From: Glaciecola sp041380235
GTDB taxonomy: Bacteria; Pseudomonadota; Gammaproteobacteria; Enterobacterales; Alteromonadaceae
Assembly (NCBI RefSeq): GCF_041380235.1
Contig: NZ_JBGIYY010000011.1
Span: 62,001-126,000, forward strand
Direction of reading: 5' to 3'
DNA: 64,000 nt
This document shows, in pieces, positions 45,763-55,783 of this stretch. How positions within the stretch are numbered: the first letter of the stretch is position 1; the number at the start of each line of letters is the position of its first letter. Below the pieces are notes generated by a model. The model was given only the letters and a program-made list of their open reading frames with translations, made no database searches and had not been told where the DNA came from. The translations under genes were made by a program, and so were the position numbers.

Positions 45763-47901
45763 TCAGCTTTTGCAAAGACTGAGTTTAAATACCACCGTAG
45801 TTTGTGGAAACGTAATCGGCAGCTGCACACCCATTTGCATCAGCAGTTCTGCGCTATAGATTTTATTCTCGATGACTTGTAAAACCGAAGGTGTGTATTC
45901 GTATAGCTTGCCCGGCCATACGATATTTAGTTGATATGAAGCCTCAGGGTCTAGACCAACAAAGCGATATTTTCTGGGCTGTGTGCGCTTGGTTTCATTA
46001 ATGCTGTTGTAAGCAAATAGCGCTTCGCGTTTGTCTTTTGCAACTATGCCAAAATCGATGCTGTCGCCGTTGCTATCTATTCTAAACAAATCACCGTTAT
46101 GAATAAGGTGTCGATTCGCTTTGTGTAGCTCAAAGCCTCTTTTAAGCAGTGCAACTTCTTCTTGGGTCAGTTCTCTAGGGTCCATTTCCATGCCCATGTG
46201 ACCAAACATAGCGACACCGATGCGGGTAGAAATCGGAATATGACGGCCCGTGATATGGCAGTCTCTTGGACCAACATGAGAGCCCATGATCCCAGAGGGA
46301 ATAAAAAACGAGCAGCCGCGCTGAATACTGAGACGGTCCAGAGCGTCATTCGAATCAGAGGTCCAAAAGCGGTCGGTGTGGGCAAGCACGCCATAATCGA
46401 TGCGTGCGCCACCAGATGAGCAGCTTTCAATTTCTACTTTAGGATGGGCGGCTTTGACCCTATCAATGAGGCCATACACTGCTTTTGTTTGCGCGTGCAC
46501 GGCGCTTATACCATATTGATTGCCGGCATGATTGATATCTCTATTCATGTCCCACTTGATGTATGAGATATGTGGGTACTCACTTAATATGTCATTCATT
46601 TGTTTGAACAAATAGTCGCATACCTCGCTGCGAGTTAAATCCAGCACGTATTGATGGCGAAAGGCAATTTGTTGATTACCTTGTGTCTGCAATACCCAGT
46701 CAGGGTGGGCGCGAAACAAATCGCTGTCTGGGTTGACCATTTCAGGCTCAAACCATATGCCAAAGGACATGCCCTTTTCGACAACGTGGTCAATAATCGG
46801 CGATAGGCCGTTAGGGTAGATCTTAGTGTCGACAATCCAGTCACCTAAACCCGCCTTGTCGTGACGTCGGCCTTTAAACCAGCCATCGTCTAGCACAAAA
46901 CGCTCGGCACCTGTTTCGGCTGCGATATCGGCTAGTGATTTTAAGGTGTTTACATCGTGATTAAAGTAAATCCCTTCCCACGTATTGTAGTGAATCGGGC
47001 GAGGCTTCTGATGAAACTGAGGGTTCAAAAGGGTTTGACGAACAAAATTATGAAACTGCTGAGACAACTTTGTCAGGCCTGAGTTACTGAAACTCACAAA
47101 AAGAGAAGGGCTGCAATATTCTTCGCCCTGTGCCAATACAATTTCGTTATTGCCAAGCAGTTCACCCATTTGCACGTAAGTGCGTTGCTCAGGTAAAAGC
47201 TCTACACGTGTGCGATGATTTCCGCTCCAGCCTAAATGAAAACCATAGCACTGACCTTGTCGCTCGGTAGTGTGAGTGTCGTGCATCACAAGGCCAGGAA
47301 AGTTGTCGTGGGAGGTCTTTCCTCTGCGATTTTCTCGTGAATATGCACCTAAAAATATATCGATGGTGCGGGTCTGAAACTCTTGCGACCATCGGCCTTC
47401 AAAGGCCATCAATTTCGTCATATGATCGGGCAGTGCAAAGGTAGGCGCAGCCAAATCATCTACCGACACGTCTTGGTCAGAATGATTAATTACTTTTGTT
47501 GTGCACTCCAACACGTTTGAACTGTGGTCAAATCTTAGGTGATGCTGTAGTTCAATGTGGCGAATATCATCTCTGGAGACAAACGTCGCTTCAGATTCTG
47601 AAACATGTTCAACACTAACTAAGCGAGTGCCAACTGACCAAGCAATGCCACCGTCATCTAAGCTAATGCCGGGATGCCCAGTAAAACCATCACCTAAACA
47701 GGGAGTAAAACCAAGAGGCACTTCTTCTACTAATGCGCACTTTGCCTCTTGGCGGGTGCTGAGTTCACTCAACATGTTCTCAGTACTGCGCTCTGACAGT
47801 TTTACGCCAAAGTAATGAACTCCCGGCACACCGCGCCGACAGTCGATGAATAGGCTTGAATCTTGGCTTTGTAAATGAACATATTTAGGCAGTGTGGGCA
47901 T
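45763..47901 (-). CDS. GH36 alpha-galactosidase, cytoplasmic
   Basis: From the ATG at 47901 the protein has 712 residues; a TTG four codons earlier is less likely. It has the GH36 order: N-terminal beta-sandwich (about 15-300), TIM barrel (about 310-630) and C-terminal beta domain. Signatures are FVLDDGWFKGRR, FGIWFEPEMVN, YIKWDMNRD with the nucleophile Asp451, and CSSGGARIDYG followed by WTSDSNDALDR with the acid/base Asp516. No signal peptide is present, so it splits alpha-1,6- or alpha-1,3-linked galactose from imported oligosaccharides such as the raffinose or galactan type. It is divergent from the GH42 gene and probably shares its control region. Confidence 0.92.
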   Translation of the reverse strand: MPTLPKYVHLQSQDSSLFIDCRRGVPGVHYFGVKLSERSTENMLSELSTRQEAKCALVEEVPLGFTPCLGDGFTGHPGISLDDGGIAWSVGTRLVSVEHVSESEATFVSRDDIRHIELQHHLRFDHSSNVLECTTKVINHSDQDVSVDDLAAPTFALPDHMTKLMAFEGRWSQEFQTRTIDIFLGAYSRENRRGKTSHDNFPGLVMHDTHTTERQGQCYGFHLGWSGNHRTRVELLPEQRTYVQMGELLGNNEIVLAQGEEYCSPSLFVSFSNSGLTKLSQQFHNFVRQTLLNPQFHQKPRPIHYNTWEGIYFNHDVNTLKSLADIAAETGAERFVLDDGWFKGRRHDKAGLGDWIVDTKIYPNGLSPIIDHVVEKGMSFGIWFEPEMVNPDSDLFRAHPDWVLQTQGNQQIAFRHQYVLDLTRSEVCDYLFKQMNDILSEYPHISYIKWDMNRDINHAGNQYGISAVHAQTKAVYGLIDRVKAAHPKVEIESCSSGGARIDYGVLAHTDRFWTSDSNDALDRLSIQRGCSFFIPSGIMGSHVGPRDCHITGRHIPISTRIGVAMFGHMGMEMDPRELTQEEVALLKRGFELHKANRHLIHNGDLFRIDSNGDSIDFGIVAKDKREALFAYNSINETKRTQPRKYRFVGLDPEASYQLNIVWPGKLYEYTPSVLQVIENKIYSAELLMQMGVQLPITFPQTTVVFKLSLCKS

Positions 47902-47965
47902 GTTGAGTCTCAACCAAACGAATTAAAATGGGACGCTGAAAATAGCAGTTGTGTTTAGCTTGAAG

Positions 47966-47975
47966 TAAGCGCTTA
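47966..47975. promoter_or_regulatory. Palindromic operator-like site in the GH36/GH42 divergent promoter
   Basis: TAAGCGCTTA is a perfect 10-base palindrome with a CG centre, as in LacI/GalR-family operators, placed between two divergent galactosidase genes. AGCGCTTAT recurs before galT (57269-57277). The region also has two GCGTTTA copies near the GH42 start. Confidence 0.4.
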
Positions 47976-48086
47976 TATAACGTAATAATACACCAACTTT
48001 TAAACTATCATATAAATATGTAAAAAGAATAGCTCTATCATTTAGCGTTTATAAAATGCGTTTAGCTATTGTTGAGGGAGTCGAGT

Positions 48087-50048
48087 ATGTTAGGTGTCTG
48101 CTATTACCCAGAGCATTGGCCAGAGTCAATGTGGCAACAAGACGCACAAGAAATGAAAGCGCTAGGTTTAACGTATGTAAGGTTGGCAGAGTTTGCATGG
48201 TCGAAAATTGAGCCACAGCCACTGCAGTATAATTTTACTTGGTTAGACAAGGCTATCGACACCCTTGCGCAAGAGGGTCTAAAGATAGTGCTTTGCACAC
48301 CAACCGCTACACCACCAAAATGGTTGATTGATAAGTTTCCTGATATTTTGCCGGTGGATATTCATACTGGTCAGGTGCGCGGATTTGGCTCACGCAGACA
48401 TTACGATTTTTCGAGCGAAAACTACCATCGAGAGTCGATGCGTATTAGTGAAGTAATGGCCAAACGCTATGCAAAGCACCCTGCAGTCGTGGGCTGGCAA
48501 ACCGACAACGAAATTGCCTGTCATGACACTGCTCACTCTGGCTCAGAAAATGCTAAAAAGGCTTTTCAGACATGGTTAAAGAATAAATATGCGAATATTG
48601 ATGCACTCAATAGCGCTTGGGGCACCATATTTTGGTCGATGGAATACCAAAGCTTTGAACAAATTGAGCTGCCCATATTAGCGGTAACTGAAACTCACCC
48701 ATCGCACCAACTGGCATATCGCCGCTTTAGCTCTGATCAAGTACTGAAATATCACGATGATATGGTGGCAGTGCTTCGCAAGTTTTGCCCCAATCATTTT
48801 GTGACCCACAATTTTATTCCGATGGTGGACACACAAACCGACAACTTTGCCTTAGCTAATAAGCTCGACTTTGCGTGTTACGATAATTATCCCCTAGGGC
48901 GCACTGATTTATTCTTTGCCAATACCGATACAGAAAACTTTTCGCGCTACATGCGCACAGGGCACCCAGATTTTTCGAGCTGCTCATTTGACCATATACG
49001 TGGCATTAGCAAAGGGGATTTTTGGATCATGGAGCAGCAACCAGGGCCAGTTAACTGGGGTCATCACAACCCTCGACCGTTGCCGGGCATGGTGCGCTTT
49101 TGGTCATGGGAAGCAGTTGCGCATGGCGCCGCGACTATTTGTTATTTCAGATGGAGGCAGGCAGCGTTTGCCCAAGAGCAAATGCATGCAGGTATTAAGC
49201 GAGTAGATAACTCTAAATCCATTGCTTGGTACGAGGCTGAGCAATTTAGAGATGAATTAGCGAAAACCGGTTTTGATTTAAGCGCAAAAGTAAAAAGCCA
49301 AGTCGCCATTATTATGAGCACCGAAAACCAATGGGTTACCGAAGTAGAGCGTCAGGGCGACAGTTTCAATCAACAGCGGGTTGAATTTGAATATTACAGC
49401 GCGCTGCGTCAGTTAGGCATCGACGTTGATTTTATTTCATCAAGCAATGACTTTAGTAAATACAAACTGGTTGTTGCGCCGTGTTTGCCTATTGTAGATG
49501 AAGACTTCGTCACTCGTTGTAAGGCTTCCAACGCCCACTTTATATTTGGTCCACGCAGCGGCAGTAAAACTCATGAGCTTACCTTGGTACCCAATTTAGC
49601 ACCGGGCTTATTGCAAGCGCTGATCAAAGTAAAAGTATCAAGCGTGGAAACCTTGCGAGAAGATTGCAGCGAGGCCTTAATGTTTAATAGCCAAACATAT
49701 GTTAGCAACCGCTGGCGAGAAGAGCTGATTGAATGTGAAGGTGTTGACATTGTTGCTAGATATCATGATGAGCAAGCTGCAGTGGTGGCTAACAAACAGG
49801 CAACGTATATTGCGAGTTTAACCGACATTGCGTTTTTAAAAGCCCTATTTGTGCAGTATGCCGAGCAGTTGGCAATTAACACCTATGAACTGCCTGCGGA
49901 TTTGCGTGTTTCCATAAGGGGCAATTTTGGAGTGATATTCAACTACGCAGACAAAGCTCAGGTTTTTTCATCGACGAACCATATCGAGTTTGTGCTCGGT
50001 GATGGCAATGTTCCGGCATATGGTGTGTCAGTATTTAAACTCGTTTAA
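48087..50048 (+). CDS. GH42 beta-galactosidase, cytoplasmic
   Basis: The ATG at 48087 (GAGGGAG site just upstream) gives 653 residues; the TTG at 48069 is part of the ribosome-site region and is rejected. The enzyme begins with LGVCYYPEHWPESMW, typical of GH42, with a TIM barrel to about 390 and an A4-type trimerisation domain after that. Catalytic residues are Glu142 in QTDNEIACHD as acid/base and Glu316 in DFWIMEQQPGPVNW as nucleophile. No signal peptide is present. It would release galactose from imported beta-galactosides and, with GH36, feed galK/galT downstream. It ends in a strong terminator. Confidence 0.93.
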   Translation: MLGVCYYPEHWPESMWQQDAQEMKALGLTYVRLAEFAWSKIEPQPLQYNFTWLDKAIDTLAQEGLKIVLCTPTATPPKWLIDKFPDILPVDIHTGQVRGFGSRRHYDFSSENYHRESMRISEVMAKRYAKHPAVVGWQTDNEIACHDTAHSGSENAKKAFQTWLKNKYANIDALNSAWGTIFWSMEYQSFEQIELPILAVTETHPSHQLAYRRFSSDQVLKYHDDMVAVLRKFCPNHFVTHNFIPMVDTQTDNFALANKLDFACYDNYPLGRTDLFFANTDTENFSRYMRTGHPDFSSCSFDHIRGISKGDFWIMEQQPGPVNWGHHNPRPLPGMVRFWSWEAVAHGAATICYFRWRQAAFAQEQMHAGIKRVDNSKSIAWYEAEQFRDELAKTGFDLSAKVKSQVAIIMSTENQWVTEVERQGDSFNQQRVEFEYYSALRQLGIDVDFISSSNDFSKYKLVVAPCLPIVDEDFVTRCKASNAHFIFGPRSGSKTHELTLVPNLAPGLLQALIKVKVSSVETLREDCSEALMFNSQTYVSNRWREELIECEGVDIVARYHDEQAAVVANKQATYIASLTDIAFLKALFVQYAEQLAINTYELPADLRVSIRGNFGVIFNYADKAQVFSSTNHIEFVLGDGNVPAYGVSVFKLV

Positions 50049-50067
50049 TAAAAGCGCTTGAGATAAG

Positions 50068-50103
50068 CGACCAGTTGATAAAAGCTAATTGGTCGTTTTT
50101 TTT
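50068..50103 (+). terminator. Rho-independent terminator after the GH42 gene
   Basis: CGACCAGTT pairs with AATTGGTCG (one G-U pair) and is followed by eight T residues. Confidence 0.88.
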
Positions 50104-50400
50104 GTCTATTCTGTCATTTACGGTATCAAATACATCGTTTTTTATCTTCCATACCCCTATTAAACATATTTATAATATAAATAGTTTATAGGCCTTTTCG
50201 CTTATGTTAGTGCTCTTAAGCACTTTATTGGCGTCTTATGCTTAGCCTTATAGTTTTGTTGAAGGGCTGCTAAGTTCATGAAAATTATAATATAAAAATA
50301 AATATAGAACGAAAATCAGGGTGCTTATATGCTGATAAATAGACACACGGCACTTACCTTTTTTGTAAAGAATCAGATCAATTTAAATGTTAATGCAATG

Positions 50401-50430
50401 TTGACAACTCATATAAATACTACTTAACAT
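50401..50430 (+). promoter_or_regulatory. Putative promoter of the galactoside TonB receptor operon
   Basis: TTGACA (50401-50406) is a perfect -35 box; TAACAT (50425-50430) lies 18 bases on as a fair -10 box. It points to the receptor and the genes behind it. Confidence 0.45.
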
Positions 50431-50559
50431 GGGGCCGTGCTAGCGATTCATGAGCGACACACACAACACACTCACAAATTTGCAGTTACAGCCGGCTCAT
50501 TAAGAACCAAAAATAACAACGAGAATTTATTCACTTAACAGGACAACAGGGAGCTTCGA

Positions 50560-53346
50560 ATGAAAAGAAGTTATCTTAGGTCAGCAATTAAAGCGGCCTT
50601 ATTCATACCTACAGCAATGCTTGTGGCTTCGCCAACTATGGCGCAGGACGCAAGTGCAGATCAAAATGTCGAAGTTATTGAGGTCAGTGGACTGGTTAGC
50701 AGTTTAAAACGATCTTTTTCTGACAAAAAAGAAGCATTAGGCGTATCTGACGGCATCTCAGCAGAAGATTTGGGTAAATTCCCGGATCAAAACGTTGCAG
50801 AGTCTTTACAACGTATTACGGGCGTATCAATCGACCGTAACGGTGGTGAAGGGCAGTTAATCTCGGTTAGGGGCTTTGGCCCTCAGTTTAACCTAGTGAC
50901 TGTTAATGGCAGACAGATTGCTTCTGAGCGCGCAGGACGAGAGTTTAGTTTTGATACCCTAGCGGCAGAGCTTATATCGGGTGCAAACATTTTCAAAACC
51001 TCGATGGCAGAAAATCAAAGCGGTGGTATTGGCTCGGTAGTTAATTTGACCACGGCTAAGCCTTTTGATTTAGACGGCTTTAAAGCCGTTGGCAGTGTTC
51101 AGGGCACTTACGATTCGTCGTCTGAAGAATACACACCGGAGTTTTCTGGTTTAGTTAGTAACGTATTTATGGAAGGCCGTTTAGGGGTCTTGGCATCTTT
51201 GTCTGTTCAAGAGCGTGATGCACAAATAAACCAAGCGGATACGCGTGGTTTCTATCGTGTTGATCGCATCGCGACGAACGACTTTGACGCGGCAACAGGC
51301 GCGGGTAAAGAAGAGTTCAACGTGTATGTTCCGCGTAACTTAGACTTAGTTTCTAACGTTGAAAAAAGAAAACGCACCAGCGGTACCCTTGTATTTCAAT
51401 TCGCTGCAACTGACGAATTAACCCTTGAACTAGACGGTATGTACTCTAAGTTTGAAGTTGACTCGCAAGTAAGCAACTATGCCAACTGGTTTACACCGGG
51501 TAACTTCCGTGATTTCCAAGTTGACCCTGACACAGATACTGTTGTGTTTTGGTCACATAACTCAGCTGTTGACCCTAGCGGTGGCGGAGCGGGTGCAACT
51601 GACTTTGTTCAGCAAGGTTTAGACAGAAATGTCGAAATTCAAGGCCTTGGCTTTAACGCAGACTGGAATCTTAGCGAAGCGTTTAACGTCAACATTGATA
51701 TTTCAACCTCTTCAGCTGAAGATTTATCAGGTGATCAGAGTCGTGTATTTACCGTAATGGGTTATCCAAACGGCTATACATATGACTTTACCGGTGGCGG
51801 TGCGTTACCTAGCTTTGCCAGTGATGGTATTTCTGGTCCGTTTACCCAAGCGGATGCCAGCAAACTGCGGTCTCACTATGTTGAGCGTGGCGGCGATGAG
51901 CGTGAAGATGAAATAACTGAAATGCGTGCTGATTTCACATACACGCCTGACAGCGATACATTCACACGCATGAAGTTTGGTGTATATTCACAGCAAAGAA
52001 CCAAAGCAGCTCGTATATTCCAGTCTCCTAGTTTCCCTAACTGCTTCTACTGCGGTTATGCGAGCGACGTGCCAGATGACCTTGCTACTTTAGTTACGCC
52101 AAATAATTGGTTCCCAGGTATCCCTAGTTCGTTCTTCGGATATGATGTTGATGCATATTTGTCGTTCTTAGAAAGTGATTCAGCAATTACCGCACAAAGT
52201 GCAGTCCGAGGCGAAAATGCCGCCGACAATATTGCAGCTTTTGCAGCACTTAACGGTTATACGCCGGTTGAATTAGGCACAGGTTTTGAGATTGATGAAG
52301 ATATTCTTGCAGTTTACGCTGACTTTATCTTCCAAGGTGACTTAGGCGATGTTCCATGGACTGCTAATTTAGGCTTCCGTTATAGCGAAACGCAATCTAC
52401 AGCAACGGGTTTGCAAGATACCTTAGTGGATATCCGCGAAAACCCACTAGACGGTACCATTCTTGACCAAGTATATATCGAAGATGCATCTGGACAACGT
52501 CAGGTGTCGACGATTGCTATCTCGAATGACTATAGCAACCTTCTGCCCAGCCTAAATGTTAAGTTTGAGCTAGAAGAAAACATGTTATTACGTTTTGCAT
52601 ATTCAGAAACCTTAACGCGTCCGACTATGTCGAGCATGCGTCCGGTAACGAATATCGGCACAACTCGCCCAGGTATTTTATTGGCGGCAGGTGGTAACCC
52701 TAACCTCCAACCGTTCTTGTCTACTAACTGGGATGTGTCTTATGAGTGGTACTATGCTGATGCAAGCGCAGTGTCTATAGGTATATTCAGTAAAGAAGTT
52801 GATGGTTTTATTACCAACATTACTGCTCCAGAGACATTTAACTTACAAAGCGGCGCATTTGTGTTTGACGTAAACCGTCCTCGTAACGGTGAAACGGCCA
52901 AGGTCGACGGCCTCGAAATGGCGTGGACACATCTGCACGAAAGTGGTTTTGGTATTCAGTTAAATGCGACTATCGTAAACAGCGATGCAGAAGTTGATAC
53001 TAGCAACACCGCGCAAACCTTTGCTCTTGAAGGTTTAGGTGATTCGCAGAACATCATTTTCTTCTATGAAAACTACGGATTTCAAGCTCGTGTAGCCTTC
53101 AACAACAGAGAAGCTTTCTTGCAGACCCTGAGTAATGGCGATACTGGCGAACCAGAGTTTGTAGGCACATACGGACAGTGGGATTTAAGCGCAAGCTACG
53201 AAATCAACGAAACCTTCTCAGTTTTCTTTGAAGGCATTAACGTAACTGACGAGTTTACAGAGAAATATGGCCGTATTCCTAGCCATTTCACTGAGCAAGT
53301 CAGAACCGGTGCACGTTATGCGGTGGGTGTGAGAGGTTCTTTCTAA
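50560..53346 (+). CDS. TonB-dependent receptor (galactoside uptake likely)
   Basis: The 928-residue outer-membrane receptor has a signal peptide (AALFIPTAMLVASPTMAQ, about 12-29) and a TonB-box-like VEVIEVSG. The plug (about 45-190) contains GKFPDQNVAESLQRITGVSIDR, LISVRGFGPQFNLVTVNGRQ and GGIGSVVNLTTAKP. The barrel ends in RYAVGVRGSF with an aromatic residue. The long receptor type fits polysaccharide or oligosaccharide uptake in Alteromonadales. Gene order (GH36/GH42 before; halogenase-like, SapC, SSS symporter, galT, galK after) points to galactose-containing oligosaccharides. A GGGAG ribosome site lies before the ATG. A terminator follows, so downstream genes depend on read-through or their own promoter. 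Confidence 0.92.
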   Translation: MKRSYLRSAIKAALFIPTAMLVASPTMAQDASADQNVEVIEVSGLVSSLKRSFSDKKEALGVSDGISAEDLGKFPDQNVAESLQRITGVSIDRNGGEGQLISVRGFGPQFNLVTVNGRQIASERAGREFSFDTLAAELISGANIFKTSMAENQSGGIGSVVNLTTAKPFDLDGFKAVGSVQGTYDSSSEEYTPEFSGLVSNVFMEGRLGVLASLSVQERDAQINQADTRGFYRVDRIATNDFDAATGAGKEEFNVYVPRNLDLVSNVEKRKRTSGTLVFQFAATDELTLELDGMYSKFEVDSQVSNYANWFTPGNFRDFQVDPDTDTVVFWSHNSAVDPSGGGAGATDFVQQGLDRNVEIQGLGFNADWNLSEAFNVNIDISTSSAEDLSGDQSRVFTVMGYPNGYTYDFTGGGALPSFASDGISGPFTQADASKLRSHYVERGGDEREDEITEMRADFTYTPDSDTFTRMKFGVYSQQRTKAARIFQSPSFPNCFYCGYASDVPDDLATLVTPNNWFPGIPSSFFGYDVDAYLSFLESDSAITAQSAVRGENAADNIAAFAALNGYTPVELGTGFEIDEDILAVYADFIFQGDLGDVPWTANLGFRYSETQSTATGLQDTLVDIRENPLDGTILDQVYIEDASGQRQVSTIAISNDYSNLLPSLNVKFELEENMLLRFAYSETLTRPTMSSMRPVTNIGTTRPGILLAAGGNPNLQPFLSTNWDVSYEWYYADASAVSIGIFSKEVDGFITNITAPETFNLQSGAFVFDVNRPRNGETAKVDGLEMAWTHLHESGFGIQLNATIVNSDAEVDTSNTAQTFALEGLGDSQNIIFFYENYGFQARVAFNNREAFLQTLSNGDTGEPEFVGTYGQWDLSASYEINETFSVFFEGINVTDEFTEKYGRIPSHFTEQVRTGARYAVGVRGSF

Positions 53347-53364
53347 ACCCTGCATTTGATAGTT

Positions 53365-53393
53365 AAAAAAGGGGGCTTTGTCCCCCTTTTTTT
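53365..53393 (+). terminator. Rho-independent terminator after the TonB receptor gene
   Basis: A-run plus GGGGG pairs with CCCCC plus T-run around a CTTTGT loop. It may give a high receptor to enzyme transcript ratio by stopping part of the polymerases. Confidence 0.92.
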
Positions 53394-53459
53394 CTCTGAC
53401 TATTTTGCGTAGTCTATGAACAAATTCAACTGTGACAACTTTTACTAACGGAGTGATTT

Positions 53460-54989
53460 TTGTCAGTATTAACTAAACATGTGGTGATTGTTGGCGGCGG
53501 CACAGCCGGTTGGTTAACAGCATCATTACTCGCCAAACAACATGGTCAATCTGTAAAAATTACACTGATTGAATCATCGACTATTCCTACAGTAGGGGTA
53601 GGTGAAGGTACATGGCCATCCATGCGCATGACCCTTCAAAAAATAGGTATTTCTGAATCTGAGTTCATCACCAAATGCAATGCGACCTTTAAACAGGCAA
53701 GCAAATTTGTAAACTGGATAGCCAATAGCAATGATGAATATTACCATCCGTTTACCGCGCCAGTTGGAAATGGCAAAATTGATATTGCTGCCTATTGGCA
53801 AGATCCAAACTTTTCACAATCTTCTTTTTGTGATGCAGTGACGTTTCAATCGATGCTTTGTCGCGAAGGCATTGCGCCTAAGAGCATTGCAAATAAAGAA
53901 TATGAAACAGTGGCTAACTACGGCTATCATCTAGACGCCGGGAAGTTTGCTGAGCTACTTAAAAACCATAGCGTTGAAAACCTTGGGGTTGAGCATCTGA
54001 TTGGCAACGTTACCGCTGTTAAACAAGATCAGCACGGCAATATCAGGGCTATTGACACCGACACTGTCGGGGCAATCGAGGCAGAGTTTTTTGTAGACTG
54101 CAGCGGATTCAAATCACTTCTGTTAGGCGAAGCGTTAAAAGTCCCCTTCATTGCTAAAAATGACATATTGATGTCTGACACCGCATTGGCGATGCAAGTG
54201 CCGTATGAAAACCCGCAACAACCGATTGCTTGTCAAACCATTTCAACGGCGCAAGAAGCCGGTTGGATATGGGACATTGGCTTGCAACAGCGCCGCGGAG
54301 TAGGTTATGTCTATTCGAGTCAATACGCTAGCGAAGAGCAGGCAAAGGCCACGCTGAAAAAGTATGTTGGCCCACAAGCCGATGCGCTTACTATTCGTAA
54401 AATCGAGTTTAAAACCGGCCATCGAGAAATCTTTTGGAAAAATAACTGTGTCGCGGTGGGTCTCGCTTCAGGTTTTTTAGAGCCTCTCGAGGCGTCGGCG
54501 TTAATGCTGGTCGAAACTTCAGCAAACTTTATAGCGGACCAACTGCCATTAACCTCAGACGAAATGTTACCTATGAGCCGACGTTTCAACCAAGTGTTTC
54601 AGGCAAAATGGCGGGGTATTATCGACTTTCTCAAACTGCATTACGTGCTCAGCCGCAGAGAAGAGCCATTTTGGCAGGCAAATAAAGCACCCAGCAGTAT
54701 TCCTGAGTCCTTATCGGAGCTGCTTGCTTTATGGAAGCATCGCTCACCTAACGAGTATGACTTCTTACAAAACTACGAAGCCTTTAGTGCCGAAAGCTAT
54801 GCATATGTATTGTATGGCGCGGGCTTCAAAACAGACTTTTCACTGGCAGCGCATTTACATAAGCAAAGCGAACGCGCGCAAAAATACTTTAAGATGAAGC
54901 AACAGCAGTCTGAGCAACTTGCTTACAGGTTGCCGCGTCATCGAGAGTTGATTGATCAAATCACTCAGCAAGGTTTTGCCAAGATTTAA
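53460..54989 (+). CDS. Tryptophan halogenase-like FAD protein of a TonB-receptor locus
   Basis: The 509-residue protein starts at a TTG with GGAG 9 bases before it. It has the flavin motif GGGTAGW (12-18), GVGEGTWPS (about 46-54) and Lys78 in ATFKQASKFVNW, the position of the lysine that carries hypohalous acid to substrate in PrnA. The halogenase hallmark WxWxIP appears as WIWDIG (269-274), with Gly for Pro. Proteins of this type occur next to TonB receptors and SapC in Alteromonadales and Caulobacter carbohydrate loci, where no halogenated product is known. Halogenation is therefore doubtful, and it may oxidise or process a sugar. The SapC gene follows 29 bases later. Confidence 0.85.
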   Translation: MSVLTKHVVIVGGGTAGWLTASLLAKQHGQSVKITLIESSTIPTVGVGEGTWPSMRMTLQKIGISESEFITKCNATFKQASKFVNWIANSNDEYYHPFTAPVGNGKIDIAAYWQDPNFSQSSFCDAVTFQSMLCREGIAPKSIANKEYETVANYGYHLDAGKFAELLKNHSVENLGVEHLIGNVTAVKQDQHGNIRAIDTDTVGAIEAEFFVDCSGFKSLLLGEALKVPFIAKNDILMSDTALAMQVPYENPQQPIACQTISTAQEAGWIWDIGLQQRRGVGYVYSSQYASEEQAKATLKKYVGPQADALTIRKIEFKTGHREIFWKNNCVAVGLASGFLEPLEASALMLVETSANFIADQLPLTSDEMLPMSRRFNQVFQAKWRGIIDFLKLHYVLSRREEPFWQANKAPSSIPESLSELLALWKHRSPNEYDFLQNYEAFSAESYAYVLYGAGFKTDFSLAAHLHKQSERAQKYFKMKQQQSEQLAYRLPRHRELIDQITQQGFAKI

Positions 54990-55018
54990 TAATACATACT
55001 ATCGGGTAAATAATAATA

Positions 55019-55783
55019 ATGAAAAATGCCGTTCCTCTAAATAACACTGCACACAAAAACGTAAAAATTACACCGCGTACAAGTTTTACTGATGTAGCAG
55101 ATAAGAATTCGATTGCTTTGACTGTTGACGAGCTCTCTGCCGCGGCTAGTAGTTTTCCCATCGTATTCATAAAAGACGCTAGTACTGGCAGTTTCCATTG
55201 CGTAGCTTTATTTGTGTTTGAAGGCACTCAAAACCTGTATTGCTCTCAAAACAACGAGCATTGGGAAGGCGTGTATGTGCCGAGCAGTATGCGCAGAGAG
55301 CCGTTTTCTTTGGGCCCCGACCCTGATCAAGACAAAACACTCATGATCTATATTGATGAGAGTAGCGCGCAATTTAGTAAAACCGACGGTAATGCTTTAT
55401 TTGCAGAGGACGGCACCGAGACAGGGTTTTTAAAGAGCATCAATGCTCAGCTATCGGAGTATTTCAATTCAGAGTTGTTATCACAAAACTTTGCTAGCAC
55501 ATTATTAGAAAAAGATTTACTGAAAGAAATTGAGCTGTTGATTAAGTTTGACTCTGAGCGTACAAAGCGCGTAAAAGGCCTATATACCATTGATGAAGAC
55601 GCGCTTAACAAGCTTGATGAAGAGACGGTTCTGGCTTTTTTTAAGCAAAACTTTTTTGTGCCTATTTATTCAATGCTCAATTCCATTACGCAGTTCAATC
55701 GATTGTTGCGACTGCACAACAATGTTAGCTCTGAGAAGATAGTAAGCCTCAATATGCGTGCAGCCGGTGGTGAAAAATTATGA
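55019..55783 (+). CDS. SapC family protein
   Basis: The 254-residue soluble protein has the SapC pattern: SFPIVFIKDASTGSFHCVALFVFEGTQNLY (about 45-75), then EGVYVPSSMRREPFSLGPD, then MIYIDESSAQFS, with a helical C-terminal half containing FFVPIYSMLNSITQFNRLLRLHN. The family was named from a Campylobacter surface-layer locus but is mostly found with TonB receptors and halogenase-like proteins; its biochemical role is unsettled. It lies between the halogenase-like gene and the SSS symporter, overlapping the latter by ATGA, so the two are coupled in translation. There is no signal peptide. Confidence 0.85.
   Translation: MKNAVPLNNTAHKNVKITPRTSFTDVADKNSIALTVDELSAAASSFPIVFIKDASTGSFHCVALFVFEGTQNLYCSQNNEHWEGVYVPSSMRREPFSLGPDPDQDKTLMIYIDESSAQFSKTDGNALFAEDGTETGFLKSINAQLSEYFNSELLSQNFASTLLEKDLLKEIELLIKFDSERTKRVKGLYTIDEDALNKLDEETVLAFFKQNFFVPIYSMLNSITQFNRLLRLHNNVSSEKIVSLNMRAAGGEKL

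Larger units (their letters stand above)
50049..50559. other. Regulatory gap upstream of the second TonB receptor
   Basis: No gene is seen. The stretch holds the GH42 terminator, AT-rich sequence with two copies of TATAATATAAA, a GTGCT-CTTA-AGCAC dyad (50210-50223), and a promoter near 50401. The leader before the receptor ATG (50560) is about 120 bases. Confidence 0.6.
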
